A stretch of 61,057 nucleotides of DNA from Chloroflexota bacterium (GTDB lineage Bacteria > Chloroflexota > Anaerolineae > Aggregatilineales > Phototrophicaceae), in NCBI GenBank assembly GCA_011525385.1, contig WTGF01000060.1:1-61057 (forward strand), in the 5' to 3' direction. The notes beneath the pieces were generated by a model. The model saw only the letters and a list, made by a program, of their open reading frames with translations. It did not search any database and was not told the origin of the DNA. Shown piece by piece: positions 27,341-38,553 of this stretch; position 1 is the first letter of the stretch; each line of letters begins with the position of its first letter. A program made the translations under genes and the position numbers.

Positions 27341-27968
27341 ATTGCTCTATCCTTTCGTGAATAAGCCGCGCGGCAAGACCGGGATCCGCCGCCGCGGTGA
27401 TCGCGGAACCGATGACGATGATTTGGGGATGGAGCGGCAATATCTGTGGCAACAGCTGCAGATTTACGCCCCCGGCGATGGCCAGGCTCAGCTCAGGATA
27501 CGCCGCGCGCAGTTGGGCTAGCTGCCGCCAGGGGGAGCCGCGCCTGGCCTGCTGATCGTGGGCGGTGTGCAGGCAGAGCAAGTCGCAGCCAAGCCCTATC
27601 AATTCGGCGGCGCGCGCGAGCGGATCCGCCATCCCTATCATATCGATCATAACCTGACCGTCGTGCTTCTCCCCGCTGGCGAGGGCGCCCTGTATGGTTT
27701 CGTCGCCGCTGAGGCCCAGAACAGTGACGATATCCGCGCCGGCGCCAAAGGCGATATCGGCTTCCGCTTCGCCGGCATCCATGATCTTGAGATCGACGAG
27801 CAGGCGCAAACCCGGATAAGCAGCGCGAATCACCCGTACGGCGCGCATGCCTTCGCGGAAGACAAGCGGTGTGCCTATCTCAACGATATCGACAGAGGCA
27901 TGCGCCCCTTCCAGCACAGCGAGACCGTCGGACAGGTCTCCATCAAGAGCGAGTTGCAGTTTCGCCAT
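27327..27968 (-). CDS. hxlA: 3-hexulose-6-phosphate synthase or KGPDC-family decarboxylase
   Basis: TIM-barrel enzyme of the orotidine-phosphate-decarboxylase superfamily, 213 aa. The metal and acid residues of the HPS/KGPDC branch are present as D59-K61-D64 (LVDLKIMDAG), with GGVNLQLLP and IVIGSAIT at the C-terminal phosphate site. HPS fixes formaldehyde onto ribulose-5-P, or in reverse makes pentose from hexose; close relatives decarboxylate 3-keto-gulonate-6-P. The PHI partner favours HPS. The ATG at 27968 is chosen since AAGGA precedes it and a promoter lies between it and the longer open start at 28055. Confidence 0.82.
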   Translation of the reverse strand: MAKLQLALDGDLSDGLAVLEGAHASVDIVEIGTPLVFREGMRAVRVIRAAYPGLRLLVDLKIMDAGEAEADIAFGAGADIVTVLGLSGDETIQGALASGEKHDGQVMIDMIGMADPLARAAELIGLGCDLLCLHTAHDQQARRGSPWRQLAQLRAAYPELSLAIAGGVNLQLLPQILPLHPQIIVIGSAITAAADPGLAARLIHERIEQYADA

Positions 27969-28014
27969 AGCGATCCTTGTCAGTAGTCGATCCGCAAAAA
28001 ATCGAACAGAATAG

Positions 28015-28042
28015 AGTATATATAAGTTGACCGGAGTGACAA
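28015..28042 (-). promoter_or_regulatory. Sigma70-like promoter for the HPS/PHI pair
   Basis: On the minus strand: TTGTCA, 16-nt spacer, TATACT, ending 47 bases before the HPS start codon. Both boxes are close to consensus. It lies inside the 85-base gap between HPS and the divergent ribokinase gene, so a regulator binding here could control both. Confidence 0.5.
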
Positions 28043-28053
28043 AGGATAGGGGC

Positions 28054-28968
28054 ATGGCGGCAAGTATTGTAGTTGTAGGCAGCTTTAATGCGGATTTGGT
28101 GTCTTATGTGGGGCGGATGCCGCGTCCGGGCGAGACGGTACACGGCGATAGCTTCATGACCGGCGCCGGCGGCAAAGGGTCCAATCAAGCGGTGGCGGCC
28201 GCTCGTCTGGGCGCGGACGTCACCTTCATCGGACGTCTGGGCAAAGATGTCTTCGCCAATCTTGCTTACGAGATCTGGGATGCCGAGGGCATCAACAGCG
28301 ATTATGTGGTTCAAGACGAAGAAACCGCGACCGGGGTCGCGCCGATCTTCGTTGATAGCGCCGGCGAAAACATGATTGTCGTGGTCCTGGGCGCCAATTC
28401 CCGCGTGCAGTCGAGCGATATTGACGCGGCCAAGGAGCGCATTGCCGCGGCTGATGTTTTGGTCCTGCAGTTGGAAATCAACACCGACATGGTGACTTAC
28501 GCCCTGCAAGTGGCGAAGGAAGTTGGCATCACGACGATATTGAATCCGGCGCCGGCCGCGCCGATCCCGCGGGAGACGATCCAGTTGGCAGATTATCTGA
28601 CGCCAAACGAAACCGAACTGGAAAGCCTCAGCGGCGGACCTGTGTCTGATGTGGTAGCGGCTGCGCGCTCACTGATGACGCGCGAGGAACAGACCGTGGT
28701 GGTGACAATGGGCGCGCAGGGGGCGCAGGTCGTCTCGCGAGATCAGACCGACTTGCTGCCAACCTTCAAAGTAGATGTAGTGGATACTACCGGCGCCGGA
28801 GATGCCTTCAACGCGGCGCTCGCTGTGGGATTGGCCGAAGGCAAATCGCTGATGGACGCCGCGCGCTTCGCCAATGCTACCGCCGCCTTGTGCGTCACCA
28901 AGGCCGGCGCTGCGGGTAGCGCCCCTTACCGAGCCGAAGTCGATGCCCTGCTGGCAGCTAGCGGATAA
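28054..28968 (+). CDS. rbsK: Ribokinase
   Basis: PfkB-family kinase, 304 aa, close to ribokinase throughout: VVVGSFNADLVSYVGRMPRPGET at the start, GAGGKGSNQAVAAARLG for sugar binding, and DTTGAGDAFNAALAVGL with the catalytic Asp. It phosphorylates ribose or a related pentose at O5. ATG at 28054 chosen because a purine-rich ribosome binding site (GGATAGGGG) precedes it. It is divergent from HPS/PHI, so ribose-5-P made here could enter or leave that pathway. Its stop overlaps the end of the convergent GMC gene by 11 bases. Confidence 0.9.
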   Translation: MAASIVVVGSFNADLVSYVGRMPRPGETVHGDSFMTGAGGKGSNQAVAAARLGADVTFIGRLGKDVFANLAYEIWDAEGINSDYVVQDEETATGVAPIFVDSAGENMIVVVLGANSRVQSSDIDAAKERIAAADVLVLQLEINTDMVTYALQVAKEVGITTILNPAPAAPIPRETIQLADYLTPNETELESLSGGPVSDVVAAARSLMTREEQTVVVTMGAQGAQVVSRDQTDLLPTFKVDVVDTTGAGDAFNAALAVGLAEGKSLMDAARFANATAALCVTKAGAAGSAPYRAEVDALLAASG

Positions 28969-30529
28969 CCGCCTTCAAATGATCCGCCAGGCGCAATGCC
29001 AGGGCGACAATGGTGAGCGTCGGGTTTGCGTAACCGCCGGTGGGGAATACGGCCGAGCCAGCGATGTAGAGATTATCGACCTGATGCAGCCGTGAATTAG
29101 GGTCGACGATACCCTCCTCGGGTCCCGTCGACATGCGCAGCGCGCCCATGTGGTGATCGCCCGTTTCCAGCGCGCCCTCATGTGGCGGGAGGGTCCAGTC
29201 TTCCGCGCCGCCACTGACGTCAGTGATCATTTCGTGACTGACAGCGCCATGTCGATACAGATAATCGAGGGTGATTTCCAGAGCGCGCCTGGCGCTGCGC
29301 TTGTCGGCGTCGTTGAGTCGCCAATCGACATGAGCGACCGGCTGAGCGAAGATGGGATCCACCCGGTCGAGGTCTAACCGTATGCGACTCGCTTCGTTTG
29401 GCGCTTGCTCCCAGTTGAGATTGACCAAAGCGGAGGCGCGATCCGAGCCGAAATTCAATATGATGCGGAAGTTGCCAATTCCCTCTTCCCGCAAGGCTGC
29501 CGGCGATGGGACTAAAACGCCCCAGGCATTGAAGGTCAAATACTCGAAGACGAGTTCCGGATTAACCAGCGGTGTCACCATATGTTGGTATTTTCCGCCG
29601 GGGTCTGCTGGGGGTTTCAAGCGGATTTGCTGTTCGCGGAAGAAATTGCGGATTTCCGTCGGGATCACCCGGTCGAATCGTACCCTAGCGGCGTTGGTCA
29701 GCAAGGGATGCACCATGAAGCCCCGCCCCAGTTGATCGCGCTTGTTATTGCCCAAGTCGCCGGAGAGCTGCAACAAGCGCGCGTTTTCAATGCCGCCGCA
29801 GGCCAGCGTATAAGCCTTGGCGCATACCTTAAAGCTTTTGCCGCGCCCTCCCCCAACGATGGTTGAGCAATTCAGTTCAGATACATGGCGCTCCTCGCCG
29901 TCGGTAGCGATATCAAGCAGGTGCGCATTGAATAGCACGGTCAGGTTCTCGGCGCTTTTGAGTTCATCGCGGAACTGCACCTGGAAGTCGTGCAAGTTCT
30001 CCTCGTATTGAGCGCGCATGATGGCGCCGGTCATTTTGTCGTCGGGCAGTGGATCAAAGCAGCGGCCATACAAGACGTCTTCCCAGAAGGACATATCGTC
30101 GTAGTTTAACGGACCGAATTGGCCGAAGTGATGGGCGTCGCGGTAGTAGGGTTGCAATTCGTCGAACGTGAAGGGCCAGCCGCTAGCGCGGAAACCGGGG
30201 CGGGGCCCGAAGTCGACAGGATCCAAGGGACGCGCCCAGAAACCAAAATGGTTGGTCGTGCCGCCATACATATTCAGCCGCGAGCGATGGGTAAAAACCG
30301 GATCCACCTTCTGCAGAAAACTGCCGGTTGTCCCGTGATACAAGGATTGCCGGTCCCTGTCCGGCGCGGCTCTGTCGCCGGGGCCCCCGCTGACCAAGAG
30401 AATTACAGTCAGCGAGCTATTCGCAAGGCGTTGCGCCATGGCAATACCGGCTGCGCCGGCGCCCACGATGCAAAGATCAAATCCCTGTAGAACGGTGTGC
30501 TCGGGGAGTTGGTCGGCATACAGATACAT
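28958..30529 (-). CDS. GMC-family FAD oxidoreductase (second of two)
   Basis: Glucose-methanol-choline-type flavoprotein, 523 aa. N-terminal FAD Rossmann motif CIVGAGAAGIAMAQRLANS, a GGTTNHFGFWARP-type second FAD segment, and a C-terminal VDNLYIAGSAVFPTGG plus ANPTLTIVALALRLADHL block, as in pyranose/sugar-alcohol dehydrogenases. No signal peptide. Such enzymes oxidise a sugar or polyol hydroxyl. ATG with AGGAG eight bases upstream. It is the last gene of the long operon that starts at 39837 and sits 9 bases behind the ROK gene. Confidence 0.87.
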   Translation of the reverse strand: MYLYADQLPEHTVLQGFDLCIVGAGAAGIAMAQRLANSSLTVILLVSGGPGDRAAPDRDRQSLYHGTTGSFLQKVDPVFTHRSRLNMYGGTTNHFGFWARPLDPVDFGPRPGFRASGWPFTFDELQPYYRDAHHFGQFGPLNYDDMSFWEDVLYGRCFDPLPDDKMTGAIMRAQYEENLHDFQVQFRDELKSAENLTVLFNAHLLDIATDGEERHVSELNCSTIVGGGRGKSFKVCAKAYTLACGGIENARLLQLSGDLGNNKRDQLGRGFMVHPLLTNAARVRFDRVIPTEIRNFFREQQIRLKPPADPGGKYQHMVTPLVNPELVFEYLTFNAWGVLVPSPAALREEGIGNFRIILNFGSDRASALVNLNWEQAPNEASRIRLDLDRVDPIFAQPVAHVDWRLNDADKRSARRALEITLDYLYRHGAVSHEMITDVSGGAEDWTLPPHEGALETGDHHMGALRMSTGPEEGIVDPNSRLHQVDNLYIAGSAVFPTGGYANPTLTIVALALRLADHLKAVIR

Positions 30530-30538
30530 GGATTTCTC

Positions 30539-31441
30539 CTAGCGCGCCATGAATGCGGCGCCGAGCAGGGCCGCATCCTCGCCCAGCGAGGACGCGGTTA
30601 CCTTGATCCTGGCTGCAACCGACTCGAAACAATAGTCCTTCAAGGATTCGCGGGCCGGATCCAGCAAGAGGTCGCCGGCGCTGGCGACGCCGCCGCCGAT
30701 GACAAACTGCTCAATATTGACGGTCATCGCTATCGTCGCGATGGCGATGCCCAGTGCGCGACCGGCCTCCCGCAACACCCGAAGGGCGGTCGCATCTCCC
30801 GCGCTGGCTCGCCGCGTTACTTCGGCGCCGGTGATTGTTTCGCCCTGGGCAAGGGCGTATTGTCTCGCCAGCGCCGGTCCGCTCGTATAAGTTTCCAGGC
30901 AGCCGCGCGAACCGCAATGACAAAGACGACCGTTAGGATCGACGGTCATGTGCCCGGATTCGCCGGCGCTATTGCTTTCACCATAAATGAGACTACCCTC
31001 GTATATGATGGCCGCGCCGACGCCAGTGCCGATCACGATATAAATCATGCTGTCGCGATCGCGCCCGGCGCCGAAATGAAACTCGCCCAAGGCCGCCACC
31101 TTGGCGTCATGATCCAACTTGACCGGCAAGCTCAGCTTCTCATGCAATATTTTGCGGAAGGGCGTATTCGAGATCCCGGGCAAGTTCACCAAGGTGTGCA
31201 GGTCCCCGCTGACATGGTCTACGGGACCTGGCGCGCCAATGCCGACGCCGGCAATGGTCTCTCCTCCCGGCAGATCGAGTATGAGCGAGTCCACTTGCGC
31301 GGATATGCGAGCGGTCACGCTTTCGACTCCCTCGTCGGCATCCGTATCGATACGCCTCCGACTAAGGATTTGATCGTCGGGGCTCACCAATCCCAATGCG
31401 ATCTTGCTACCGCCCAAATCGATTCCGATGACCCAAGTCAT
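30539..31441 (-). CDS. ROK-family sugar kinase
   Basis: ROK (glucokinase/allokinase-type) kinase, 300 aa, without an N-terminal DNA-binding domain. ATP-binding IGIDLGGSKIALGL, catalytic Asp in LDHDAKVAALGE, then ESGHMTVDPNGRLCHCGSRGCLETY, which carries the zinc-binding His/Cys cluster of bacterial ROK kinases (CxCGxxGCLE). ATG at 31441 overlaps the stop of the upstream GMC gene by four bases (ATGA), so translation is coupled; an open frame upstream of it is not used. Substrate may be glucose, allose or another hexose. Confidence 0.9.
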   Translation of the reverse strand: MTWVIGIDLGGSKIALGLVSPDDQILSRRRIDTDADEGVESVTARISAQVDSLILDLPGGETIAGVGIGAPGPVDHVSGDLHTLVNLPGISNTPFRKILHEKLSLPVKLDHDAKVAALGEFHFGAGRDRDSMIYIVIGTGVGAAIIYEGSLIYGESNSAGESGHMTVDPNGRLCHCGSRGCLETYTSGPALARQYALAQGETITGAEVTRRASAGDATALRVLREAGRALGIAIATIAMTVNIEQFVIGGGVASAGDLLLDPARESLKDYCFESVAARIKVTASSLGEDAALLGAAFMAR

Positions 31442-32970
31442 GATGCCAACTCCGATTTCAGCGGGGGCTTGCCGAGCAGATGATCCGCCATCCGCAGGGC
31501 TTGCGCGCAAATTGTCAGGGCAGGATTCATAGCCGTTGACGATGGGAAAAATGAGGAATCCATAACATATAGATTCTCGATATCGTGGGACTTGCAGAAG
31601 GGGTCCAGCACCGATGTCGCCGGATCATCGCCAAAGCGCGCCGTGCCGCATTGATGCGAATTGGTCTCGATGCCGAGGGTCTCGGTGAAGACGAAGGCAT
31701 AGCCGGCCCTACGCATCATGCGCGCCGCCCGCTTGATCAATTCCCGGTGAGCGACGCGATTGTTGGCTTTCCAGCGCAATTGAATCTTGCCATCGCTGCC
31801 GAGGACGACGCGGTTTTCCGGGTCCGGCAAATCCTCCGACATCACCCACCAGTCCACGCTGCGCTTTGCCATCGCTGTCAGGAGCGGTTTTGGTATATAG
31901 GGCTTGGCGGCGGATAGCATGCCCGCCTGCAATTTGCCCAATAGTTGGATATTGCCCATGGGCCAGGCGAAGTCATCATCGCCGAAATAGAAGTCGTTCA
32001 CCGCCATCGTCTTCTGGAATACAGTCGGGTTGCTCCTGAGAGGGGCGACGGCGGTCAGCGCGGTGTTGTTGTGCGCCATATAGTTGCGCCCCAACATGCC
32101 CGACGAATTTGCCAGGCCATTGGGATGTTGATCGTCGGCCGATCCCAGCAGCAGGATCGCAGAATTAACCGCGCCGCAGGATACGACAATCGTGTCGGCG
32201 GAAACCGTGATCGATTCGCCCCTGCGCTCCACTTCAACGGCGACGGCGCGTTTGCCGCCCCTGTCGGTCAGCAGGCGTCTCGCCCGCGCCTTTGTCCATA
32301 GTTCAATGTTCTCGCGCATAAGCGCAGGACGCAGGCAGCAAATCTCGGCATCGCCCTTGGCATGAACCCGGCAGGGGAAACCGTCACAGGTTTTGCAGCG
32401 AATACAGCGGCCGCCTTCACGCAGATCAATCGCCATCGGCAGGCAAAATGGATGCAATCCTTGATCGCGCAACCTGCCGATCAGTTCCGCAACATAAGGC
32501 TCATGCTCGACTTCGGGAAATGGATAAGGACGTGTGCGTGGCGGTTCACTTGGGTCTTCGCCCGATCTTCCGTGTACAAATAAAAGCGCTTCGGCAAGAT
32601 TGTAATAGGGTTCGAGGTCCTCGTAGCGGATGGGCCAGGCCGGCGATGTGCCGCCTTCATGTTCTATGGCGTCGAAATCTTCGCGGCGAAGACGCGGCAA
32701 GGCAGCGCCGTAGACTTTGGTATTGCCGCCGACGTAGTAGTGGACGCCGGGCTTGAAAGCCCCTCCGGTAGAGGCGTCAATCCAGTCTTCTTTTGGCTTG
32801 TAGCGGGCATCATCAAATACGGCGCTCACCTGCCAATTCTGTGGCTCTTGAGGCAAGAAGTCTCCTCGTTCGATCAGCAGGATGCGCGCCCCGCTATCCC
32901 GCAAAGCATAAGCAAGCGTCCCCCCGCCCATGCCAGTGCCGATGATGATGAAGTCGTAATGCTCCCCCAC
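31438..32970 (-). CDS. GMC-family FAD oxidoreductase with Cys cluster
   Basis: GMC flavoprotein, 510 aa. FAD motif FIIIGTGMGGGTLAYALRDSG, second FAD segment YYVGGNTKVYGAALPRLR, a cluster CIRCKTCDGFPC near residue 190 as found in long-chain or sugar-type GMC dehydrogenases, and the C-terminal MDSSFFPSSTAMNPALTICA block. I place the start at the GTG at 32970: the right arm of a hairpin repeat provides GGGAGG eight bases upstream. A TTG at 32988 inside the repeat is the alternative. Follows the Gfo/Idh gene and precedes ROK with a four-base overlap. Confidence 0.85.
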   Translation of the reverse strand: MGEHYDFIIIGTGMGGGTLAYALRDSGARILLIERGDFLPQEPQNWQVSAVFDDARYKPKEDWIDASTGGAFKPGVHYYVGGNTKVYGAALPRLRREDFDAIEHEGGTSPAWPIRYEDLEPYYNLAEALLFVHGRSGEDPSEPPRTRPYPFPEVEHEPYVAELIGRLRDQGLHPFCLPMAIDLREGGRCIRCKTCDGFPCRVHAKGDAEICCLRPALMRENIELWTKARARRLLTDRGGKRAVAVEVERRGESITVSADTIVVSCGAVNSAILLLGSADDQHPNGLANSSGMLGRNYMAHNNTALTAVAPLRSNPTVFQKTMAVNDFYFGDDDFAWPMGNIQLLGKLQAGMLSAAKPYIPKPLLTAMAKRSVDWWVMSEDLPDPENRVVLGSDGKIQLRWKANNRVAHRELIKRAARMMRRAGYAFVFTETLGIETNSHQCGTARFGDDPATSVLDPFCKSHDIENLYVMDSSFFPSSTAMNPALTICAQALRMADHLLGKPPLKSELAS

Positions 32971-32976
32971 CCTATA

Positions 32977-33001
32977 TCCCTCCCTCAAAATGAGGGAGGG
33001 A
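32977..33001. repeat. C/G-tract hairpin in front of GMC gene
   Basis: Perfect 11-bp stem TCCCTCCCTCA / TGAGGGAGGGA with AAA loop. Read on the minus strand, its downstream arm supplies the likely ribosome binding site for the GMC gene, so RNA folding could control that start. Confidence 0.7.
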
Positions 33002-33030
33002 CTTGCAAACGCGCCGACTGACCAAGCGCA

Positions 33031-34200
33031 TTAATCAGTTCCTCCGTCAGGCTTATCCGGCGACAGATCAGATAGCTTGACCCAATTCCCGCTTTGCGAG
33101 GAAAGCTCAGCAGCTTCCATGATCTTCTGCACCTGTAATCCCTCCGCGAAGGACGGCGACGGCGTTCTGTCCTCCCAGATTGACTTGATGAATTGGTACT
33201 GGCACTCGGCGTGGGCGCGCATGAAGTCCGGGCTCATCGTCCAGTCCGGCGCGCGCTGTCCATCGTAACGGCCCGCCGCTTCGATTTTGCGAAAACCGCG
33301 CTGACCGCCCATTGGCGTCTCCGCGTCGCGGGCGTCGTAGATATAAAGCCAGGCCGGCTCCGCCAAGTCGAAGCGAATCGCTCCGGATTCCCCAAAGATT
33401 TCGACGCAGAGATCATTGGTAGCGCCGGTGCCCATGCGCGAGATTTCGATCGTGCCCAAACCTCCATCGCGGGTTCGGGCCTGCAGCAATGCGATATCAT
33501 CCACATCGACCCGTCCCCTTTCTGCCGCGCCCGGCGCCACAGGACGTTCTTTGATCAAGGTATCAAGCGTGCCATAAACCGATTCGAAATCGCCCAGCAG
33601 AAAATAAAGCAAGTCCAGAATATGCGAACCGAGGTCAAATAGCGCGCCGCCTCCGGTAAGCTCCCGTTGCAGGCGCCAGGAAAGCGCTTTGTCGCGGCTG
33701 ATGTAACTTGAACGATGATAGCGACCGCGGAAAGAGAAGACCTGGCCCAGGAAACCCTCTGAAATGAGTTGCTTGGCGCGGGCAATGGCGGGGAAAAACC
33801 GGAAGTTGAATGTCAACTGCCCTTTGACACCGGCGGCATCTACCGCTTGCGCCATAGCTCGCGCTTCACCCGCGTTCATCGCCAGAGGTTTTTCACAATA
33901 AATGTGTACCCCAGCTGCCGCCGCCGCCAGGACGATACCGTAGTGGGAGTTATTGGGCGTACAGATATCAACCGCGTCGATGTCGTCGCGCGCCAGCAAG
34001 TCGCGATAGTCCGCCGTGTAGAAATCGCAACCAATTTCGCTGGCGGCTTGTCTAGCCGTTTCCGGCCGGGTAGTGGCCACCCCGACAATCTTGATGCTGT
34101 CGGCGCTCAAGCCATAATGGAAGGGGATCGCCCGGTAAGCAGCGGCATGTACGCGCCCGATGCCCCCATATCCGATCAGCCCGATATTGATGTTTGGCAT
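33031..34200 (-). CDS. Gfo/Idh/MocA-family oxidoreductase
   Basis: NAD(P)-dependent sugar or cyclitol dehydrogenase, 389 aa. Rossmann motif GLIGYGGIGRVHAAAYR at the N-terminus, the conserved EKPLAMN with its Lys about residue 97, and the C-terminal alpha/beta domain with GGALFDLGSHILDLLYF (the DxxxH catalytic pair). Substrates of the family include myo-inositol, glucose, 1,5-anhydrofructose and 3-keto sugars. The ATG at 34200 is chosen because the open frame upstream of it is repeat sequence. It lies within the long operon, downstream of the epimerase. Confidence 0.88.
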   Translation of the reverse strand: MPNINIGLIGYGGIGRVHAAAYRAIPFHYGLSADSIKIVGVATTRPETARQAASEIGCDFYTADYRDLLARDDIDAVDICTPNNSHYGIVLAAAAAGVHIYCEKPLAMNAGEARAMAQAVDAAGVKGQLTFNFRFFPAIARAKQLISEGFLGQVFSFRGRYHRSSYISRDKALSWRLQRELTGGGALFDLGSHILDLLYFLLGDFESVYGTLDTLIKERPVAPGAAERGRVDVDDIALLQARTRDGGLGTIEISRMGTGATNDLCVEIFGESGAIRFDLAEPAWLYIYDARDAETPMGGQRGFRKIEAAGRYDGQRAPDWTMSPDFMRAHAECQYQFIKSIWEDRTPSPSFAEGLQVQKIMEAAELSSQSGNWVKLSDLSPDKPDGGTD

Positions 34201-34202
34201 CG

Positions 34203-34285
34203 TTTGCCCCCATCCCCATGCCCCTGTGCCCCCTCGGTCCCCCGCCTCACGGGGGAAGTATCCCAAAATGAGGGAAGGGGAATAG
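34203..34285. repeat. C/G-tract repeat between epimerase and Gfo/Idh genes
   Basis: Contains CCCCCATCCCC, TCCCCCGCCTCACGGGGGA (a 6-bp stem) and CAAAATGAGGGAAGGGGA. Same family as at 14218 and 43853, though rearranged. It occupies the 114-base gap inside the operon. Confidence 0.55.
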
Positions 34286-34314
34286 ATTCAAATGCGAGAT
34301 ATGAGACCGGAATA

Positions 34315-35103
34315 TCATTTTAGTCCCCGTTCATTTCGGTATTGGTCGCTTGCCGCGCGCATGACAGCGCGTAGCTTTTCCACAGCAGCGCTGATCTGCC
34401 CGGCGCCCGGCTGCAATTTGCCTTCGGGACCCTTCAGCAGGGGGGACGAAAATTCGCCGACGGTCATGCCGACCTCGATGAATTGAGCCACATTGCCCGC
34501 GTTGAGTCCGCCGTCTTCCATTAATTCGATCCGGTCTTCCATGCCCGCGTCCGCGATCATGCGATGCAATTTACGCAAGGTATCGATCACGATTGGATCA
34601 ATGGTATGCGGGCTTTTGTCGCCGGCGGTCTTTTCCCAAAATGGCGCGCGACTCTCGTATTCGATGATGTCGACACAGGGATGGATGAATTGTTCAAAAG
34701 CGTAAGCGGGTACGCCCTGCCAAGCCCAAACGCCGACCTTCAAGCCCAGTTTTTCTTTGATATAGGTAATGTTCTGGAAGATCATCTCGTTTGTCGTTTC
34801 CAGGGGCAAGCTAATCAAGCTCACGCCCAGATCGGCCAGTTGATCAAAAACGCTGAAATTCGGTCGCAGCATTTGCAACTGCGCCTCGACCTCCAGCGAT
34901 GTGCTGTTGCAGGTCGCTTCGATAATGTCGTATCCACCGCGCGGCATGGCGAAATCCATATATGCTCCGTCGCGCACTTCAATGTGCAGCCAGTCGACGC
35001 CGGCCGCTTCCAGTTCACGCACTTGCGCGCCCAGCACGGCGTAGTCCGCCCAAAACAGGCCGGCCGCGATCTTGCACTGCTGGGTCACGTTTCCTATCGC
35101 CAT
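34315..35103 (-). CDS. Ribulose-phosphate 3-epimerase-like TIM-barrel protein
   Basis: A 262-aa TIM-barrel protein of the RPE superfamily, longer than typical RPE (about 220 aa) and nearer to allulose-6-phosphate 3-epimerase types. The metal/acid-base segment reads HIEVRDGAYMDFAM instead of the usual HxDxMDG, so one acidic residue is Glu for Asp. The C-terminal acid and phosphate site appear as LMEDGGLNAGNVAQFI. ATG at 35103 overlaps the regulator's end by 10 bases and has AAGGGAG upstream. Probably epimerises a ketose phosphate in the same pathway as the ROK kinase. Confidence 0.75.
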   Translation of the reverse strand: MAIGNVTQQCKIAAGLFWADYAVLGAQVRELEAAGVDWLHIEVRDGAYMDFAMPRGGYDIIEATCNSTSLEVEAQLQMLRPNFSVFDQLADLGVSLISLPLETTNEMIFQNITYIKEKLGLKVGVWAWQGVPAYAFEQFIHPCVDIIEYESRAPFWEKTAGDKSPHTIDPIVIDTLRKLHRMIADAGMEDRIELMEDGGLNAGNVAQFIEVGMTVGEFSSPLLKGPEGKLQPGAGQISAAVEKLRAVMRAASDQYRNERGLK

Positions 35104-36074
35104 AAGCTCCCTTTCTCGTCTCTTTCGCGCAAATCAATGACCTCAGCCGCGGCATCTTCATCCGTACAAAGCACGTTGAGCGCGCCTGAGTTCAGAGCTC
35201 CGAGAATGGCCGCCGCTTTATTGACGCCGACGGCGACAGCGATCGTTTCTGGCACGGCGCGCAGTTCATCCAGCGTAACGCCGATGATGCGCTGATTCAA
35301 TTCGCAGGGGTACAGGCGCCCAGCGCTGTCGAAAATCTGCCAGGCCATGTCCCCGATGGCACCGTTTTGACGGTACGCTCGCAATTGCTCGGCAGCGGCC
35401 ACGCCGGCTTTTACGAACCCGGATGTGGCCGGATCGAGGTCGCCGATGCCAACCAGGGCAATATCGGCGCGGCGCACTTGCTCAAGTGTCTGTCCTACCA
35501 CGGCTTGCTCGCGGATCATCGCTGCGGCTTCGGCATTGTCCGCAAGCAGCGGCGAAGACAGATAGAGCGCTTCGCCACCCAGTTTCCCCGCCAGTTGACG
35601 CGTCAAGGCGGAGCTGTCGTATTCTTTGAGCGCCTGCGACAAACTGCCGGTGGCTTGCATCACTTTGACGTTCGCTTGAAAATCCATACGGACGGCGTTG
35701 ATGACTTCGTAGGTTGTGCTGCCGAAGCAGATCGACATTGTGGATTGATCTGCCAGCACCTCTTCCAGGTAGCGGGCGGCAAGCTGAGCGATCTGCCGCA
35801 GCAGGAGCGCGGCATCGGTCGCGCCCGTTTGCAGCACCAAGGCCCGGTCCAGACCGAAGCCGGCGACGAGTTGCGCTTCCAGATTGTCCGCGCGTTTGAT
35901 TGGCCAGTCGATCAGTACCCGCACGATCTGCCTTTCCCGCGCTTCCTTGAGCAAGCGATATATTTTGACGCGCGACAAGTCGAGCGCCGTGGCGATGTCG
36001 TTCTGCGTCATCTCTTGCTGGTAATACATCGACGCGACCTTCGCCAGCAATTCATGGTGTAGCGAATCCACCAT
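35094..36074 (-). CDS. SorC/DeoR-type sugar-binding transcriptional regulator
   Basis: SorC-family regulator, 326 aa. N-terminal helix-turn-helix (MTQNDIATALDLSRVKIYRLL, about residues 22-42) followed by a sugar-phosphate-binding domain of about 260 residues with FGSTTYEVI and LVGIGDLD motifs typical of the family. These proteins bind a phosphorylated sugar and control a nearby catabolic operon. It is encoded inside the operon, two bases after the E1 stop, and is the obvious candidate to bind the paired sites at 39858-39890. The ATG at 36074 is preferred to a TTG at 36080. Confidence 0.9.
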   Translation of the reverse strand: MVDSLHHELLAKVASMYYQQEMTQNDIATALDLSRVKIYRLLKEARERQIVRVLIDWPIKRADNLEAQLVAGFGLDRALVLQTGATDAALLLRQIAQLAARYLEEVLADQSTMSICFGSTTYEVINAVRMDFQANVKVMQATGSLSQALKEYDSSALTRQLAGKLGGEALYLSSPLLADNAEAAAMIREQAVVGQTLEQVRRADIALVGIGDLDPATSGFVKAGVAAAEQLRAYRQNGAIGDMAWQIFDSAGRLYPCELNQRIIGVTLDELRAVPETIAVAVGVNKAAAILGALNSGALNVLCTDEDAAAEVIDLRERDEKGSLWR

Positions 36075-36076
36075 GG

Positions 36077-38539
<2,463 letters not shown>

Positions 38540-38553
38540 TGTGGACTCCAAGC

